Below, piece after piece: positions 36,386 to 45,970 of a stretch of 58,318 bases of DNA (position 1 is its first letter; every line of letters begins with the position of its first letter). The notes beneath the pieces were generated by a model. The model saw nothing but the letters and a program-made list of their open reading frames with translations. It searched no databases and was not told the DNA's origin. The position numbers were made by a program, and so were the translations under genes. The stretch lies in contig NZ_JAQTXI010000021.1 of the NCBI RefSeq assembly GCF_028688855.1, positions 1-58,318 on the forward strand, read 5' to 3'. Source of the DNA: Neomegalonema sp. (GTDB taxonomy: Bacteria; Pseudomonadota; Alphaproteobacteria; Rhodobacterales; Rhodobacteraceae).

Positions 36386-38344
36386 TCAGACCGCGCGTCC
36401 GGCGAGCAGGCCCTCGTAGACGGCCTCCTCGGCGGTGCGGGGGCTCAGGCAATCGCCGATCTGATGCAGCTCGAGCCCCAGAGCCGCGACCTCCGCCGCC
36501 AGGGAGTCCTCCGGCAGATGGCCGCTCGACAGCACCAGAGTGTCGATTCCCTCGAATTCCATCGGCTCGCCCGAGGCCGTATGCTGCAGGAAGACCGTGT
36601 CGCCATAGGCCCCGATCAGCCGCGCATAGGGCGTGACCTTCACGCCCAGACGATGCAGATCCCCCGCGATGGAGTCCCGGACGTAATAGGGCAGGGTCTC
36701 GCCCATGTGCAGCCCGTTCACCGCCAGATCGACGCGGCTGCCCTCGCGCGCCAGAAGCTCCGCGACGCCCGGCCCGATCCAGTCCGCGCGCCAGTCCGCC
36801 ACCAGAACCCGCCCGCCCGCCCGGACCTCGCGCCGCAGGATCGCCCAGGCGTCGACGATCCGCATCTCGCCGTCGGTCTCCAGAGGCGGAAGATAGGGGA
36901 GGGCGCCCGTCGCGAGAATCGCCGCCTCCGGCGCGAAGTCCCGCAGCAGGGCGCCGTTCACACGCGCGTTCCGGCGGATCGTCACGCCCGCCAGCTCGCA
37001 TTCGCGCGCCAGATTGGTCGCGATCCCGCCGAACTCGGCGCGATGGGGCAGAAGCTGCGCGAGCAGGGCCTGACCTCCGAGCCGCGCCTCCGCCTCGAAG
37101 AGCGTGACCTCATGGCCGCGTCCGGCGGCCACGGCGGCGGCCTTGAGTCCGGCCGGTCCGCCGCCCACGACCATGATCCGCCGCGACCGCGCCGCGCGGG
37201 AAGGCGGCGCGAAGATCGTCTCGCGCCCGCTCTCGGGATGCTGGATGCAGGAGATCGGCAAGCCGCGATGAAAATGATGGATGCAGGCCTGATTGCACCC
37301 GATGCAGGCGCGGATGTCGTCGAAGCGCCCGGCCTCGGCCTTGAGCGGCATTTGCGGATCGCAGATCAGGGCGCGGGTCATGCCGCATCCGTCGGCTTCT
37401 CCCCGGGCGACGACCTGTTCGGCCTCCTGAGGCTGGTTGATGCGCCCCACCACGAAGACCGGAACCGCAAGCGCCTGCTTGTAGGCCCTGGCCTCGGGCG
37501 CGACATAGGCCGCGCGCAGATTCATCGGCGCGGCGATGTGGATCGCGCCGCCGAGGCTCGCCGAAGTCCCGACCGTGATCGAGAGATAGTCGATGCGGTC
37601 TTGCAGCGCTCTGGCCGCCGAGAGGGTTTCGGCGTGGGTCAGTCCGGAATCGTCGCGTTCGTCGGCGGAGATGCGCAGCCCGATGATGAAATCCTCGTCG
37701 GTGGCGGCGCGCATGGCGTCGAGGGCTTCGGTCATGAGGCGCAGGCGGTTGTCTTCTCCGCCGCCATAGGCGTCCTGACGCCGGTTCAGGCGCGGATTCA
37801 GGAATTGCGCCGGAAGATAGCCGTGAGAAGCCACCAGCTCCACGCCGTCCATGCCCGCCTCGCGCATGCGCCGCGCGGCGGCGGCGTAGCCCGCGACCAC
37901 CTCGGCGATCATCTGCGGGGGCATCTCGCGGGGCATCCTGCGGAAGCGCTCGTTCGGAGAAGCCGAGGCGGAATAGGCCACGGCCAGCATGCCGTCGGCG
38001 CTCTCCATGATCTCGCGGCCCGGATGGAAGAGCTGCGAGACCACCACCGCGCCCTGCGCATGACAGCGCCGCGCCAGCTCCCGATAGCCGGGAATGCAGG
38101 CGTCGGTCGTCGCCATGATCAGATGCGAGGTGTAGCGCGCGGTTTCATGGACGCCCGCCACCTGGGTCACGATCAGCCCGACGCCGCCTTTCGCCCGCGC
38201 CTCCTGATAGGCGACGTAGGCTTCGTTCACGAGGCCGTTCTCCGGGAGGCAGGTGTCATGTCCCGTCGAGAGGATCCGGTTGCGCATCGTGGCGCCGCGG
38301 ATCCTCAGGGGCTGGAACAGATGCGGAAAAAGCGAAGCGGACAT
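36386..38344 (-). CDS. NADH:flavin oxidoreductase with 4Fe-4S cluster (trimethylamine-dehydrogenase/FadH type)
   Basis: This 652-residue enzyme has an N-terminal FMN barrel of the Old Yellow family (about 1-330). A cluster motif CIGCNQAC...C follows at about 339-353, then an FAD/NAD domain with VVGGGPAGLKAA near 375 and a second GAD-like strand. Relatives are 2,4-dienoyl-CoA reductase, trimethylamine dehydrogenase and stachydrine demethylase. Next to a polyamine/betaine-type ABC transporter, an amine or betaine substrate is more likely than a fatty acid; that is inference. Confidence 0.85.
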   Translation of the reverse strand: MSASLFPHLFQPLRIRGATMRNRILSTGHDTCLPENGLVNEAYVAYQEARAKGGVGLIVTQVAGVHETARYTSHLIMATTDACIPGYRELARRCHAQGAVVVSQLFHPGREIMESADGMLAVAYSASASPNERFRRMPREMPPQMIAEVVAGYAAAARRMREAGMDGVELVASHGYLPAQFLNPRLNRRQDAYGGGEDNRLRLMTEALDAMRAATDEDFIIGLRISADERDDSGLTHAETLSAARALQDRIDYLSITVGTSASLGGAIHIAAPMNLRAAYVAPEARAYKQALAVPVFVVGRINQPQEAEQVVARGEADGCGMTRALICDPQMPLKAEAGRFDDIRACIGCNQACIHHFHRGLPISCIQHPESGRETIFAPPSRAARSRRIMVVGGGPAGLKAAAVAAGRGHEVTLFEAEARLGGQALLAQLLPHRAEFGGIATNLARECELAGVTIRRNARVNGALLRDFAPEAAILATGALPYLPPLETDGEMRIVDAWAILRREVRAGGRVLVADWRADWIGPGVAELLAREGSRVDLAVNGLHMGETLPYYVRDSIAGDLHRLGVKVTPYARLIGAYGDTVFLQHTASGEPMEFEGIDTLVLSSGHLPEDSLAAEVAALGLELHQIGDCLSPRTAEEAVYEGLLAGRAV

Positions 38345-38568
38345 GGCTGCGGCCTGGCTGTCTGGAGAAGATGGCGGGCGCGTCGGGATTCGGGCTCTGG
38401 AGATTCGGGCTCGGGAGGGCGGGGCGGGCGCCTGTTCGGGCGCACCGCCGGTCCGGTCTTCCGCCCTCCCGAGCGGATCAGGAAAACCATGCCAGATGGA
38501 TTGAAAAAATCAATCGGGATTTTCAATGAGCCCCTCTCCCGGCCCACACCCTCTCCCGACCCGGCGTC

Positions 38569-39624
38569 TCAGCCGATCAGGGTCGCGTCCTCCGGGGAGA
38601 AGCTGGCGAAGACCTGCGCCCCCTCGGGATGCACCCCCGAACGCGCCGCGCCATAGGCCGAGAGCGCGCGCCCCGAAGCCAGCTTCAGCGCATAGAGCGC
38701 CCGGTCGCCGGAATAGGTGGAGCCGAGGACCTCGGCGGGGAGATTCACCCGGCCTGCGGCGGGCGCCGTCCCGAGGAGGACGTCCTCGGGGCGGACCATC
38801 AGATCCGCCGCGCCCGGAGTCCGGCTTCCGGCGTCGAGGCGCATCTCCATGCCCTCGGCGCGGAAGATCGCGGAGCCTCCGTCCTCGCGCGTCAGCTCGC
38901 CGGGGAAGATGTTCGACTTGCCGATGAACTCGGCGACGAAGCGCGCCCCCGGATGCCGATAGAGCGCGAAGGCCGTGTCGAACTGCTCGATGCGGCCATG
39001 GTTCATCACCGCGATCCGGTCGGACATGTGCATGGCCTCCTCCTGATCATGGGTGACGTTGATGAAGGTGGTCCCGAGGGTCTGGTGGATCTGGCGCAGC
39101 TCCTCCTGGAGATCCACGCGCAGCTTCTTGTCCAGCGCCGACATGGGTTCGTCGAGAAGCAGGACGTCCGGCCTGAAGGCCAGAGCCCGCGCCAGAGCCA
39201 CGCGCTGCTGCTGCCCGCCGGAGAGCTCCGAGGGCTTGCGGTCGATGAAGCGCGCGAGCTGCACGAGGTCGAGCATCTCCCGGACCCGCGTGGCGACGGC
39301 GTCCCGGGGCATGCGCCGCACCTTCAGCGGATAGGCGATGTTCTCGCGGACGGTCATGTGCGGAAACAGCGCGTAGCCCTGGAACACCAGGCCGAAGTTC
39401 CGCGCCTCGGGCTTGAGTTCGGTGATGTTCCGCCCGTCGAGCGTGATCTCTCCCCCGGACACCGTCTCGAAGCCGGCGAGGATCTTCAGCAGCGTGGTCT
39501 TGCCGGAGCCCGAAGGCCCCAGCAGCGTCACGAATTCGCCCTTGCCGATGGACAGCGAGACGTCGAACAGCGCCTGATGCACGCCGTAGAACTTGTCGAT
39601 CTTGCGGATTTCAAGCGAAGTCAT
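38569..39624 (-). CDS. spermidine/putrescine-type ABC ATP-binding protein
   Basis: This 351-residue PotA-like protein has Walker A GPSGSGKTT, signature LSGGQQQRVALARAL, Walker B LLLDEPMSALD and a C-terminal TOBE regulatory domain (about 270-350). It is the last gene of the binding protein-permease-permease-ATPase operon. Confidence 0.9.
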   Translation of the reverse strand: MTSLEIRKIDKFYGVHQALFDVSLSIGKGEFVTLLGPSGSGKTTLLKILAGFETVSGGEITLDGRNITELKPEARNFGLVFQGYALFPHMTVRENIAYPLKVRRMPRDAVATRVREMLDLVQLARFIDRKPSELSGGQQQRVALARALAFRPDVLLLDEPMSALDKKLRVDLQEELRQIHQTLGTTFINVTHDQEEAMHMSDRIAVMNHGRIEQFDTAFALYRHPGARFVAEFIGKSNIFPGELTREDGGSAIFRAEGMEMRLDAGSRTPGAADLMVRPEDVLLGTAPAAGRVNLPAEVLGSTYSGDRALYALKLASGRALSAYGAARSGVHPEGAQVFASFSPEDATLIG

Positions 39625-39655
39625 GGAGATCCTCCCGGAGATCGGCCGTCGTCCG

Positions 39656-40432
39656 TCATCTTCCCGCCCCGCGCCTCTGGAGCCGGTTCAGAGCCAGAAT
39701 GAACAGACAGGAGACGATGGACAGCAGAAGCGCCACCACGACGATGGTCGGCTCCAGCCTGTCGCGCAGGCTGGAGAAGAGCGTGATGGGCAGGGTCTGG
39801 GTCTGGGGCGTCGAGAGGAACAGCGCCACCACCACCTCGTCGAAGGAGGTGATGAAGGCGAAGAGCGCCCCCGTCGCGAAGCCCGGCATGGCCAGAGGCA
39901 GAGTCACCGTATGGAAGCGTCGCCAGCGCGAGGCTCCCATGGAGGCCGCCGCGCGGTCCAGCTCCGGGTCGAGCCCCATCAGCGAGGTCGTCACCGCGAG
40001 GAAGACCAGAGGCGCCGCAAGGATCGTATGGGCGAAGACCAGCGAGAGATAGCCGCCTCCCCAGCCAGCCCGCCCGAAGGCGTAGGCCATGGCCACGCCC
40101 AGCACCACCGAGGGGATCACCAGCGGCGAGACGAAGAGCGCCGACATGACGATCCGGCCCCATCTCCCCAGCAGCATGACGCCCATGGCCGCGAGTCCGC
40201 CGATCAGCAGCGCCGCCAGCGTCGTCCCGAGCGCCACCTTGAAGCTGTTCGCCAGAGAAGACAGCCAGGGCGGCGTGTCGAAGAAGACGCCGAACCACCG
40301 GAAGGTGAAGCCCTCCATGGGATAGGTCAGGAAGGAGCTGTCGTTGAAGGCCAGAGGCAGCACGATCAGCAGAGGCGCCGCCAGAAAGAAGAAGGCGAAG
40401 GACAGCGAAACCCAGTAGACGACCTTCGACAT
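39656..40432 (-). CDS. ABC permease, PotC type
   Basis: This 258-residue protein has six membrane helices and the EAA-loop segment MGASRWRRFHTVTLPLAMPG. The ATG at 40432 overlaps the stop of the first permease by one base (TGATG). It forms the heterodimeric channel with the PotB-type subunit. Confidence 0.9.
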   Translation of the reverse strand: MSKVVYWVSLSFAFFFLAAPLLIVLPLAFNDSSFLTYPMEGFTFRWFGVFFDTPPWLSSLANSFKVALGTTLAALLIGGLAAMGVMLLGRWGRIVMSALFVSPLVIPSVVLGVAMAYAFGRAGWGGGYLSLVFAHTILAAPLVFLAVTTSLMGLDPELDRAAASMGASRWRRFHTVTLPLAMPGFATGALFAFITSFDEVVVALFLSTPQTQTLPITLFSSLRDRLEPTIVVVALLLSIVSCLFILALNRLQRRGAGR

Positions 40433-41622
40433 CAGCCTGTCCCTCCCGAAGCCGCGGAGGATCTGCTCCAGCCGAAGGCGCGGCGCAGCAGCGCTCCCGA
40501 CACCAGCAGCGCCACCACGCAGACCAGCAGGAAGATCGACAGAACCGCCGCCATGCCCCAGTTCAGGCCCCGGCGCACGAAATCGGCGATGTAATAGGAG
40601 AGCATCTGGTCTCCCGGCCCGCCGGTCAGGGCCGGAGTCACATAGAAGCCGAGCGCCAGGATGAAGACCGTGCCGCCTCCCACCGCCACGCCGCGCAGGC
40701 TCTGGGGGAAATAGACCCGCAGGAAGCTTTCGACGGGCCCCGCCCCGAGGCTCCGGGAGGCCTGGGTCTGGGCCGCCGGAATGGTCCGCATCACGTTGAT
40801 CATCGGCAGGATCGCGAAGGGAAGCAGGACATGGGTCATCGCGACCACCGCGCCGAAGCGGTTGAAGATCAGCTGGAGGGGCTCGGGGATCAGGTTCAGC
40901 CACATGAGCAGGCCGTTGAGCAGGCCGTTGGTCTGCAGCAGCACCACCCAGGCCGTGGTCCGCACCAGAAGCGAGGTCCAGAAGGAGAGCAGCACCGCCA
41001 TCAGCACCACCGCCTGAACCCTGCGCGATCCGGTCGCGGCGGCGTAGGCCAGCGGATAGCCGATCAGCAGCGTCAGGGCCGTCACCTGGAGGCCGATCAC
41101 GAAGGTCCGCAGCAGGATGCGCAGATAGACGTCGTCGCCCGGCGACATCTCGAAGCCGCCCTCCGCCGAGGGCTTGAGTCCGGTGGCCCGCTGGAAATGC
41201 CGCCAGGTGATCGGTTCGACGTTGCGGCGCACCACCTCCCAGATGGCGGGCTCGCCCCATCGGGGATCGAAGGCGGTCAGGGCGGAGAGCGTCGGTTCGA
41301 TCTGCGTCGCCGCGCCGCCGGTGTCGATGATCAGCGAGCGCATGCCCCCCAGCTCCTGATTGAACAGGCGTCCGGCTTCGGCGCGCTCGGTGCGGGCCAT
41401 GGCCTTGAGATCCGTCAGCAGGGCGGCGGCGGCTGCGTCGTCGGGCGCCTCGGTCTCGCCGAAGCGGGCGGAGAGGGCCGGGAATCTCTGGCTCAGGGCG
41501 CCGTTGTCGACGCTCAGCCGCCCGATGGAGGCCAGAGGCGCCAGATAAAGCGCAAGATAGACGAGCACAGGAAGCGCCAGAAGAGTCAGCGCGGCGATCT
41601 GCGAGTTCTTCAGCTTCGGCAT
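40432..41622 (-). CDS. ABC permease, PotB type, with long external insertion
   Basis: This 396-residue permease has a first membrane helix at about 10-32 and the remaining core from about 168 onward, with the EAA segment RSLGAGPVESFLRVYFPQS. About 130 residues between helices 1 and 2 (35-165) form an Ala/Glu-rich external domain, so it is about 100 residues longer than usual PotB. It lies 83 bp after the binding-protein gene. Confidence 0.88.
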   Translation of the reverse strand: MPKLKNSQIAALTLLALPVLVYLALYLAPLASIGRLSVDNGALSQRFPALSARFGETEAPDDAAAAALLTDLKAMARTERAEAGRLFNQELGGMRSLIIDTGGAATQIEPTLSALTAFDPRWGEPAIWEVVRRNVEPITWRHFQRATGLKPSAEGGFEMSPGDDVYLRILLRTFVIGLQVTALTLLIGYPLAYAAATGSRRVQAVVLMAVLLSFWTSLLVRTTAWVVLLQTNGLLNGLLMWLNLIPEPLQLIFNRFGAVVAMTHVLLPFAILPMINVMRTIPAAQTQASRSLGAGPVESFLRVYFPQSLRGVAVGGGTVFILALGFYVTPALTGGPGDQMLSYYIADFVRRGLNWGMAAVLSIFLLVCVVALLVSGALLRRAFGWSRSSAASGGTG

Positions 41623-41705
41623 GCGCGCGACCTCCGGTTCACGGCGAGAGGGCGGCGTCTCGCGGAGGGTCGCCCCCGCGAGACGCGGATCCGGTCGGGA
41701 TCAGC

Positions 41706-42743
41706 TCACTGCGTGACCCAGGCGTTCCAGCGTTCGGCGATGGCGTCGCCGTTGTCGATCCAGAAGGCGTCCGAGAAGAAGAGGCCGGTCTCGATGTTGG
41801 CGCCCGCCGGGATCTCGGCGGCGGCCTCGGGGGTCATCAGCTCCGGGGCCTTCACGTTGGTCGTGCCGTAGGGCATCCGCGTGGAGAATGCGGCCTGACG
41901 GGCGGCGTCGTTGGCGTAGTTGATGAACTCCAGCGCCAGCTCCCTGTTGGGCGCGCCGGTCGGGATGGCCCAGGCGTCGATGCTGTAGATCGGGTTGACC
42001 CAGAGGAACTCCAGCGGCTTGCCTTCGTTCTTGGCGGCGGTGATGCGGGCGTTGTAGGAGAAGGTCATGGCGACGTTGTTCGCCGCCAGCCACTCGACGG
42101 GCTGGGCGCCCGCGTCCCAGAACTGGAGATCCTTGCGCAGCGGCGCGAGTCTGGCGAAGGCCCGATCCAGACCCTCGGGAGTCGACAGGACCTTGTAGAC
42201 GTCGGCGGGCGCCACGCCGTCGGCCATCAGCACGAGTTCGAGGTTGAACCTCGGGCCGGCGCGCAGGCCCCGCTTGCCGGGCCATTTCACGGTGTCGAAG
42301 AAATCCGCGAGGCTGGTCGGCGCTTCGCCGACGGTGTCGCGGTTGTAGGCCAGGCCGGTGCCGATCACCACGTTGCCCGCGCCGCAAGGCTGGACCGCCT
42401 CGGGGATCAGCTCGTCCTTGAGGGGAACCTGGCTCCAGTCGATCTCCTCGAACAGGCCCTCGTCGCAGCCGACCTGAAGGTCCGCGCCCTCGACGATGAC
42501 CAGATCCCAGGTGACGTTGCCGGTGTCGGCCATGGTCTTGGCCTCGACCAGGCCGCCCAGATAGGTGGCCTCGGTGAAGCCGATTCCCTTGTCTGCGGCG
42601 AAGGGCCGGAAATAGACCTCCCGCTGCACGTCCTGATAATTGCCGCCCCAACCCGCGATGACCAGATCCCGCGCGCTCGCCGACTGGACGGCCGCCGTCA
42701 GGGCGATGGCGGAGACCGCCATCAGCTTCAGATGTCCCAGCAT
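41706..42743 (-). CDS. periplasmic substrate-binding protein, PotD/SpuD type
   Basis: This 345-residue precursor has a signal peptide (LMAVSAIALTAAVQSASA). The mature start LVIAGWGGNYQD and WDLVIVEG, IGTGLAYN and FEFI-type segments are typical of polyamine- or opine-binding proteins. The start at 42743 follows GGAGGAAG. It is the first gene of the ABC operon, divergent from an XRE-cupin regulator. Confidence 0.9.
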   Translation of the reverse strand: MLGHLKLMAVSAIALTAAVQSASARDLVIAGWGGNYQDVQREVYFRPFAADKGIGFTEATYLGGLVEAKTMADTGNVTWDLVIVEGADLQVGCDEGLFEEIDWSQVPLKDELIPEAVQPCGAGNVVIGTGLAYNRDTVGEAPTSLADFFDTVKWPGKRGLRAGPRFNLELVLMADGVAPADVYKVLSTPEGLDRAFARLAPLRKDLQFWDAGAQPVEWLAANNVAMTFSYNARITAAKNEGKPLEFLWVNPIYSIDAWAIPTGAPNRELALEFINYANDAARQAAFSTRMPYGTTNVKAPELMTPEAAAEIPAGANIETGLFFSDAFWIDNGDAIAERWNAWVTQ

Positions 42744-42864
42744 GTCTTCCTCCCTTGCGCCTCCGGCGACAGGACCGGAAGCCAGCGCTCCGACGGCTCG
42801 CGCCTTCGGGCGGGCGACTTGCGCGCCCGGTCCCAGTTGAGCGAAAGATAAAATCCTTGGCAAG

Positions 42865-42879
42865 AAAATTTAATGAAAT
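42865..42879. promoter_or_regulatory. possible XRE-cupin (PuuR-like) operator
   Basis: AAAATTTAATGAAAT stands out as AT-rich in a GC-rich gap between the ABC operon and its regulator. From memory it matches 12 of 15 positions of the E. coli PuuR site AAAATATAATGAACA. It could control both divergent promoters. Confidence 0.35.
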
Positions 42880-42930
42880 TCTGCGTCTCCGGATTATTCT
42901 CGGGAGATCTTCTGGAACGGATGGACCCTG

Positions 42931-43563
42931 ATGCCTTCCTCATCCGCCCCCGCCTCCGGGCGGGACGCCGCAGACCGGACCCGCGACGGCGCCGCCCCGG
43001 CCAGGGACGCGGCCCTCGGGGAGAAGCTGCGTCTGCGCCGCAAGCGCAAGCGCCTCTCCCTGAAGGCGGTCGCGGAGAGATCCGGCCTGTCCATCGGCTT
43101 GCTGAGCCTCGTCGAGCGGGGGCTGACCACGCCTTCGGTGCGCTCGATGCGGGCGATCTGCGCGGCTCTGGAGATGCCGGTCCTCTGGCTCTTCGAGGGC
43201 GGGCGGGGCGAGGCCGCGCGCGAAGGCGACGTGGTGGTGCGTCAGGCCGACCGCCGCCGCCTGAACTACGCGGAGAACGGCGTGGAGAAGGAGATCCTCA
43301 CGCCGGACGCTCAGGCGGACGTCCAGATGCTGCGATTCGTGATGCGGGCGGGCGCGGATTCCGGCGAGCCCTACGGCGACGGGATCGGCGGCAAATGCGG
43401 CGTGGTGCTGCGCGGATCCCTGAGGCTGACCCTGGACGAGCGCGAATTCATCCTCGGCCCCGGAGACAGCTTCGCCTTCGACGCCCGCCGCAAGGTGCGT
43501 TTCCGCACCGAGGGCGACGAGGAATGCGAAGTGATCTGGGTGGTGGCGCCGCCCACCGTCTGA
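42931..43563 (+). CDS. XRE-cupin transcriptional regulator (PuuR-like)
   Basis: This 210-residue protein has an N-terminal XRE HTH (about 30-85, LSLKAVAERSGLSIGLLS) and a C-terminal cupin (about 125-208) for ligand sensing. This architecture is common for regulators of putrescine and amino-acid use. It is divergent from the polyamine-type ABC operon and so probably its regulator. Start candidates other than ATG 42931 are not excluded. Confidence 0.88.
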   Translation: MPSSSAPASGRDAADRTRDGAAPARDAALGEKLRLRRKRKRLSLKAVAERSGLSIGLLSLVERGLTTPSVRSMRAICAALEMPVLWLFEGGRGEAAREGDVVVRQADRRRLNYAENGVEKEILTPDAQADVQMLRFVMRAGADSGEPYGDGIGGKCGVVLRGSLRLTLDEREFILGPGDSFAFDARRKVRFRTEGDEECEVIWVVAPPTV

Positions 43564-43615
43564 GGGGAGGCGGGGATCCGCTCCGGTCCTGGTCTTCATC
43601 GGGCGGGGAGGCTCT

Positions 43616-43700
43616 TGGTGCGGGTGGTCGGGGTCGAACCGACACTCCTTTCGGAACCGGATTTTGAGTCCGGCGCGTCTACCAGTTCCACCACACCCGC
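43616..43700 (-). tRNA. tRNA-Leu (CAA)
   Basis: This class II tRNA of 85 nt has an encoded CCA. Acceptor GCGGGTG / CACCCGC pairs fully, the anticodon loop is CTCAAAA (CAA, reads TTG) and a long variable arm is present. Confidence 0.95.
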
Positions 43701-43796
43701 ACAGGCGAGGCCGGGCCTGAAGCCCCCTCGAAACGCCCGCGCATCTTAGGGATTCGCCCGGCGCCGTCAATGCGGAAAACGCCGCCTTCCGCGCGG

Positions 43797-44294
43797 CTAT
43801 TCGGCGGGCGGAGTCAGCAGGAAATGCCCGTGCGCCGCGGCGATGGGATTGTCGCGCGCCTCCTGCCAGGCCTCGACCCGGAAATTCGCCACCCGACGCC
43901 CCTGACGCAGGATCCGCGCCCGGGCGTAGGCGTCCACGGGGCGTCCGGGGCGCAGGTAGTCGATGGAGAAGTCGATGGTCTTGGGCGCGAAGAGCCGGGC
44001 GGAGGGCGGCGCGCGGCCTTCCTCCTCGGCGGCGTCGAGCCGGGGCAGGAGGCGGCTCCAGGCGACCTGCGTCATGGCGGCGATCTCCAGGAAGGCCCCC
44101 ACCGCGCCGCCATGCAGCGCCCGCTTGATCGGATTGCCGATCAGGCTCGGGCGATAGGGCAGGACGGCGGTCAGCTCGTCGCCGCGCCGCTCGAAGCGCA
44201 CGCCCAGAAAGACGATGTAGGGCACTTCCTGCGCCAGAGCCTGAAGGGCGGCTTCGCGGCGGGTCTCCCGGATCAGGGCTTCTTCGGCGCTCAT
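43797..44294 (-). CDS. PaaI-type hotdog thioesterase
   Basis: This 165-residue protein has the hotdog central helix LHGGAVGAFLEIAAM and strands IDFSIDYLRPG and ARILRQGRRVANFRVE. The family hydrolyses acyl- or aryl-CoA thioesters. The ATG at 44294 overlaps the upstream thioesterase stop as ATGA, so the two paralogues are co-translated and could form a heteromer. Confidence 0.85.
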   Translation of the reverse strand: MSAEEALIRETRREAALQALAQEVPYIVFLGVRFERRGDELTAVLPYRPSLIGNPIKRALHGGAVGAFLEIAAMTQVAWSRLLPRLDAAEEEGRAPPSARLFAPKTIDFSIDYLRPGRPVDAYARARILRQGRRVANFRVEAWQEARDNPIAAAHGHFLLTPPAE

Positions 44295-44749
44295 GAGGGG
44301 GCTCCTTCGAGGATGAAGGCGGCGGTGGCGGTGGCGATGGGCTTGTCCTCGGCCTCCGGGTGATAGGCCGTGGCCTGCACGAAGGCCACGCTGCGCGTGG
44401 CGCGATGACAGCGGGCGCGGGCGATCACCTCGCGGCCGGGAGTGGCGGGGCGCATGTAGTCGATGCGCAGGTCCAGCGTCGCGGCGGAGGCCGGGCGCGT
44501 ATGCGAGAGCATGGCCGCCAGACCGCAACAGGTGTCGAGCAGCGTGGTGATGAGCCCGCCATGGATCACGCCGGTCTCGGGATCTCCGACGAGGCGCGGA
44601 TCATAGGGCGCGCGCATCAGGGCGTGATCGGTTCCGGCCTCCAGGACTTCGAGGCCCAGCTCCGCCGCATGGGGCAGGGCGGTGATCAGGCCGAGGGCGC
44701 CGTTGAAGGAGTCCTTGAGGTCGCCGGGCAGATCGCTGGGTTCGGTCAT
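44291..44749 (-). CDS. PaaI-type hotdog thioesterase
   Basis: This 152-residue paralogue of the downstream gene has VIHGGLITTLLDTCCGLA (central helix with catalytic Asp) and LRIDYMRPATPG. The start at ATG 44749 is preceded by AAGGAG; the frame is open 18 codons further. Likely role: clearance of acyl-CoA intermediates. Confidence 0.88.
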   Translation of the reverse strand: MTEPSDLPGDLKDSFNGALGLITALPHAAELGLEVLEAGTDHALMRAPYDPRLVGDPETGVIHGGLITTLLDTCCGLAAMLSHTRPASAATLDLRIDYMRPATPGREVIARARCHRATRSVAFVQATAYHPEAEDKPIATATAAFILEGAPS

Positions 44750-44897
44750 GCGTCCATCTCCTTGCATCGCGACGCAGCATAGGGCGTCCGAAGGCGGACG
44801 CAATCCCGACGTGGGGGCAGGCCGCAGGAGGAATGCCCTTCACAGGCCTCCGCGCGGAGCCTAGCCTCTGCGGAATCTTCGAGGGGGAGGGCCGAAC

Positions 44898-45908
44898 ATG
44901 CGTCCGGGGCCGCGCAATCTCATCACCGACGTGAGGGGTCTGAAGGTGGGCTCCGCCGAGGACGCCGTCCTGCGCAGCGGCGCGACGGTCCTGACGGCGG
45001 AGGCGCCCTTCGTCGCGGCGGTGCATGTGATGGGCGGCGCCCCCGGAACGCGCGAGACGGAGCTCCTCGCGCCGGACAAGCTGGTGACCCATGTGGACGC
45101 TCTGGTCCTTTCGGGCGGCTCGGTCTTCGGCCTGGATGCGGCTTCGGGCGTCGTGGAGGGCCTGCGCGCCATGGGGCGGGGCTTCGCGGTGGGTCCGGTG
45201 CGGGCGCCCATCGTGCCGGGGGCGATTCTCTTCGACCTGCTCAACGGCGGAGACAAGGACTGGAGCGACAATCCCTATCGGGCTCTGGGGCGGGCGGCTC
45301 TGGAGCGGGCGGGCGAGGATTTCGCGCTCGGCTCGGCGGGCGCGGGCTTTGGCGCCCTGACGGCCGATTTCAAGGGCGGGCTCGGCTCGGCCTCCTGCGT
45401 GCTGGAGAGCGGACTCACGGTGGGGGCTCTGGCGGCGGTGAACAGCCTCGGCTCGGTCGTGGTCGGCGAGGGGCCAGGGTTCTGGGCCGCCCCCTGGGAG
45501 ATGGAGGGCGAATTCGGCGGATTCCCTCCGGCGCGGCGCTTCGATCCGGGGTGGGAGCCCTCGCCGAGGAAGCGTCAGGGCGAGGCGACGACCATCTGCG
45601 TCGTGGCGACGGACGCGGCGCTCACGCAGGCCGAGGCCCTGCGCATGGCGACCGCCGCTCAGGACGGGTTGGCGCGGGCGGTCGTCCCGAGCCATACGCC
45701 CTTCGACGGAGATCTCGTCTTCGCGGCGGCGACGGGGGCGCTCGCGTTGAAGGAGCCGGATCGGGACCGGTTCCTTCTGGGCCATGCGGCTGCGGCCTGT
45801 CTGTCGCGGGCGGTCGCGCGGGCGATTCATGAGGCGCGGCCTTTCCCGGGCGATCTCCAGCCCTGCTGGCGGAGCCGCTTCGGGTCTCGGGAGGGCGAAA
45901 GAGGCTGA
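44898..45908 (+). CDS. P1 family (DmpA/NylC-like) peptidase
   Basis: This 336-residue protein is of the S58 family of self-cleaving N-terminal-nucleophile amidases. ITDVRGLKVG at the N-terminus, VLSGGSVFGLDAASGV and GLGSAS loops, and ATTICVVATDA near 229-239 are present; one of the Thr there is the likely self-cleavage nucleophile. Members cleave N-terminal residues or amides. A strong GAGGGGGAGGG site precedes ATG 44898. Confidence 0.88.
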   Translation: MRPGPRNLITDVRGLKVGSAEDAVLRSGATVLTAEAPFVAAVHVMGGAPGTRETELLAPDKLVTHVDALVLSGGSVFGLDAASGVVEGLRAMGRGFAVGPVRAPIVPGAILFDLLNGGDKDWSDNPYRALGRAALERAGEDFALGSAGAGFGALTADFKGGLGSASCVLESGLTVGALAAVNSLGSVVVGEGPGFWAAPWEMEGEFGGFPPARRFDPGWEPSPRKRQGEATTICVVATDAALTQAEALRMATAAQDGLARAVVPSHTPFDGDLVFAAATGALALKEPDRDRFLLGHAAAACLSRAVARAIHEARPFPGDLQPCWRSRFGSREGERG

Positions 45909-45970
45909 AAACTTCCCGCCTGACGCATTGCCAAGCCGCGCCGGATGCCCTATAGATCGCCCGCAGATGC

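Noticed and set aside
43600..43770. Coding frame across tRNA-Leu
   Set aside because: It only reads through the tRNA and the antisense of the regulator gene.
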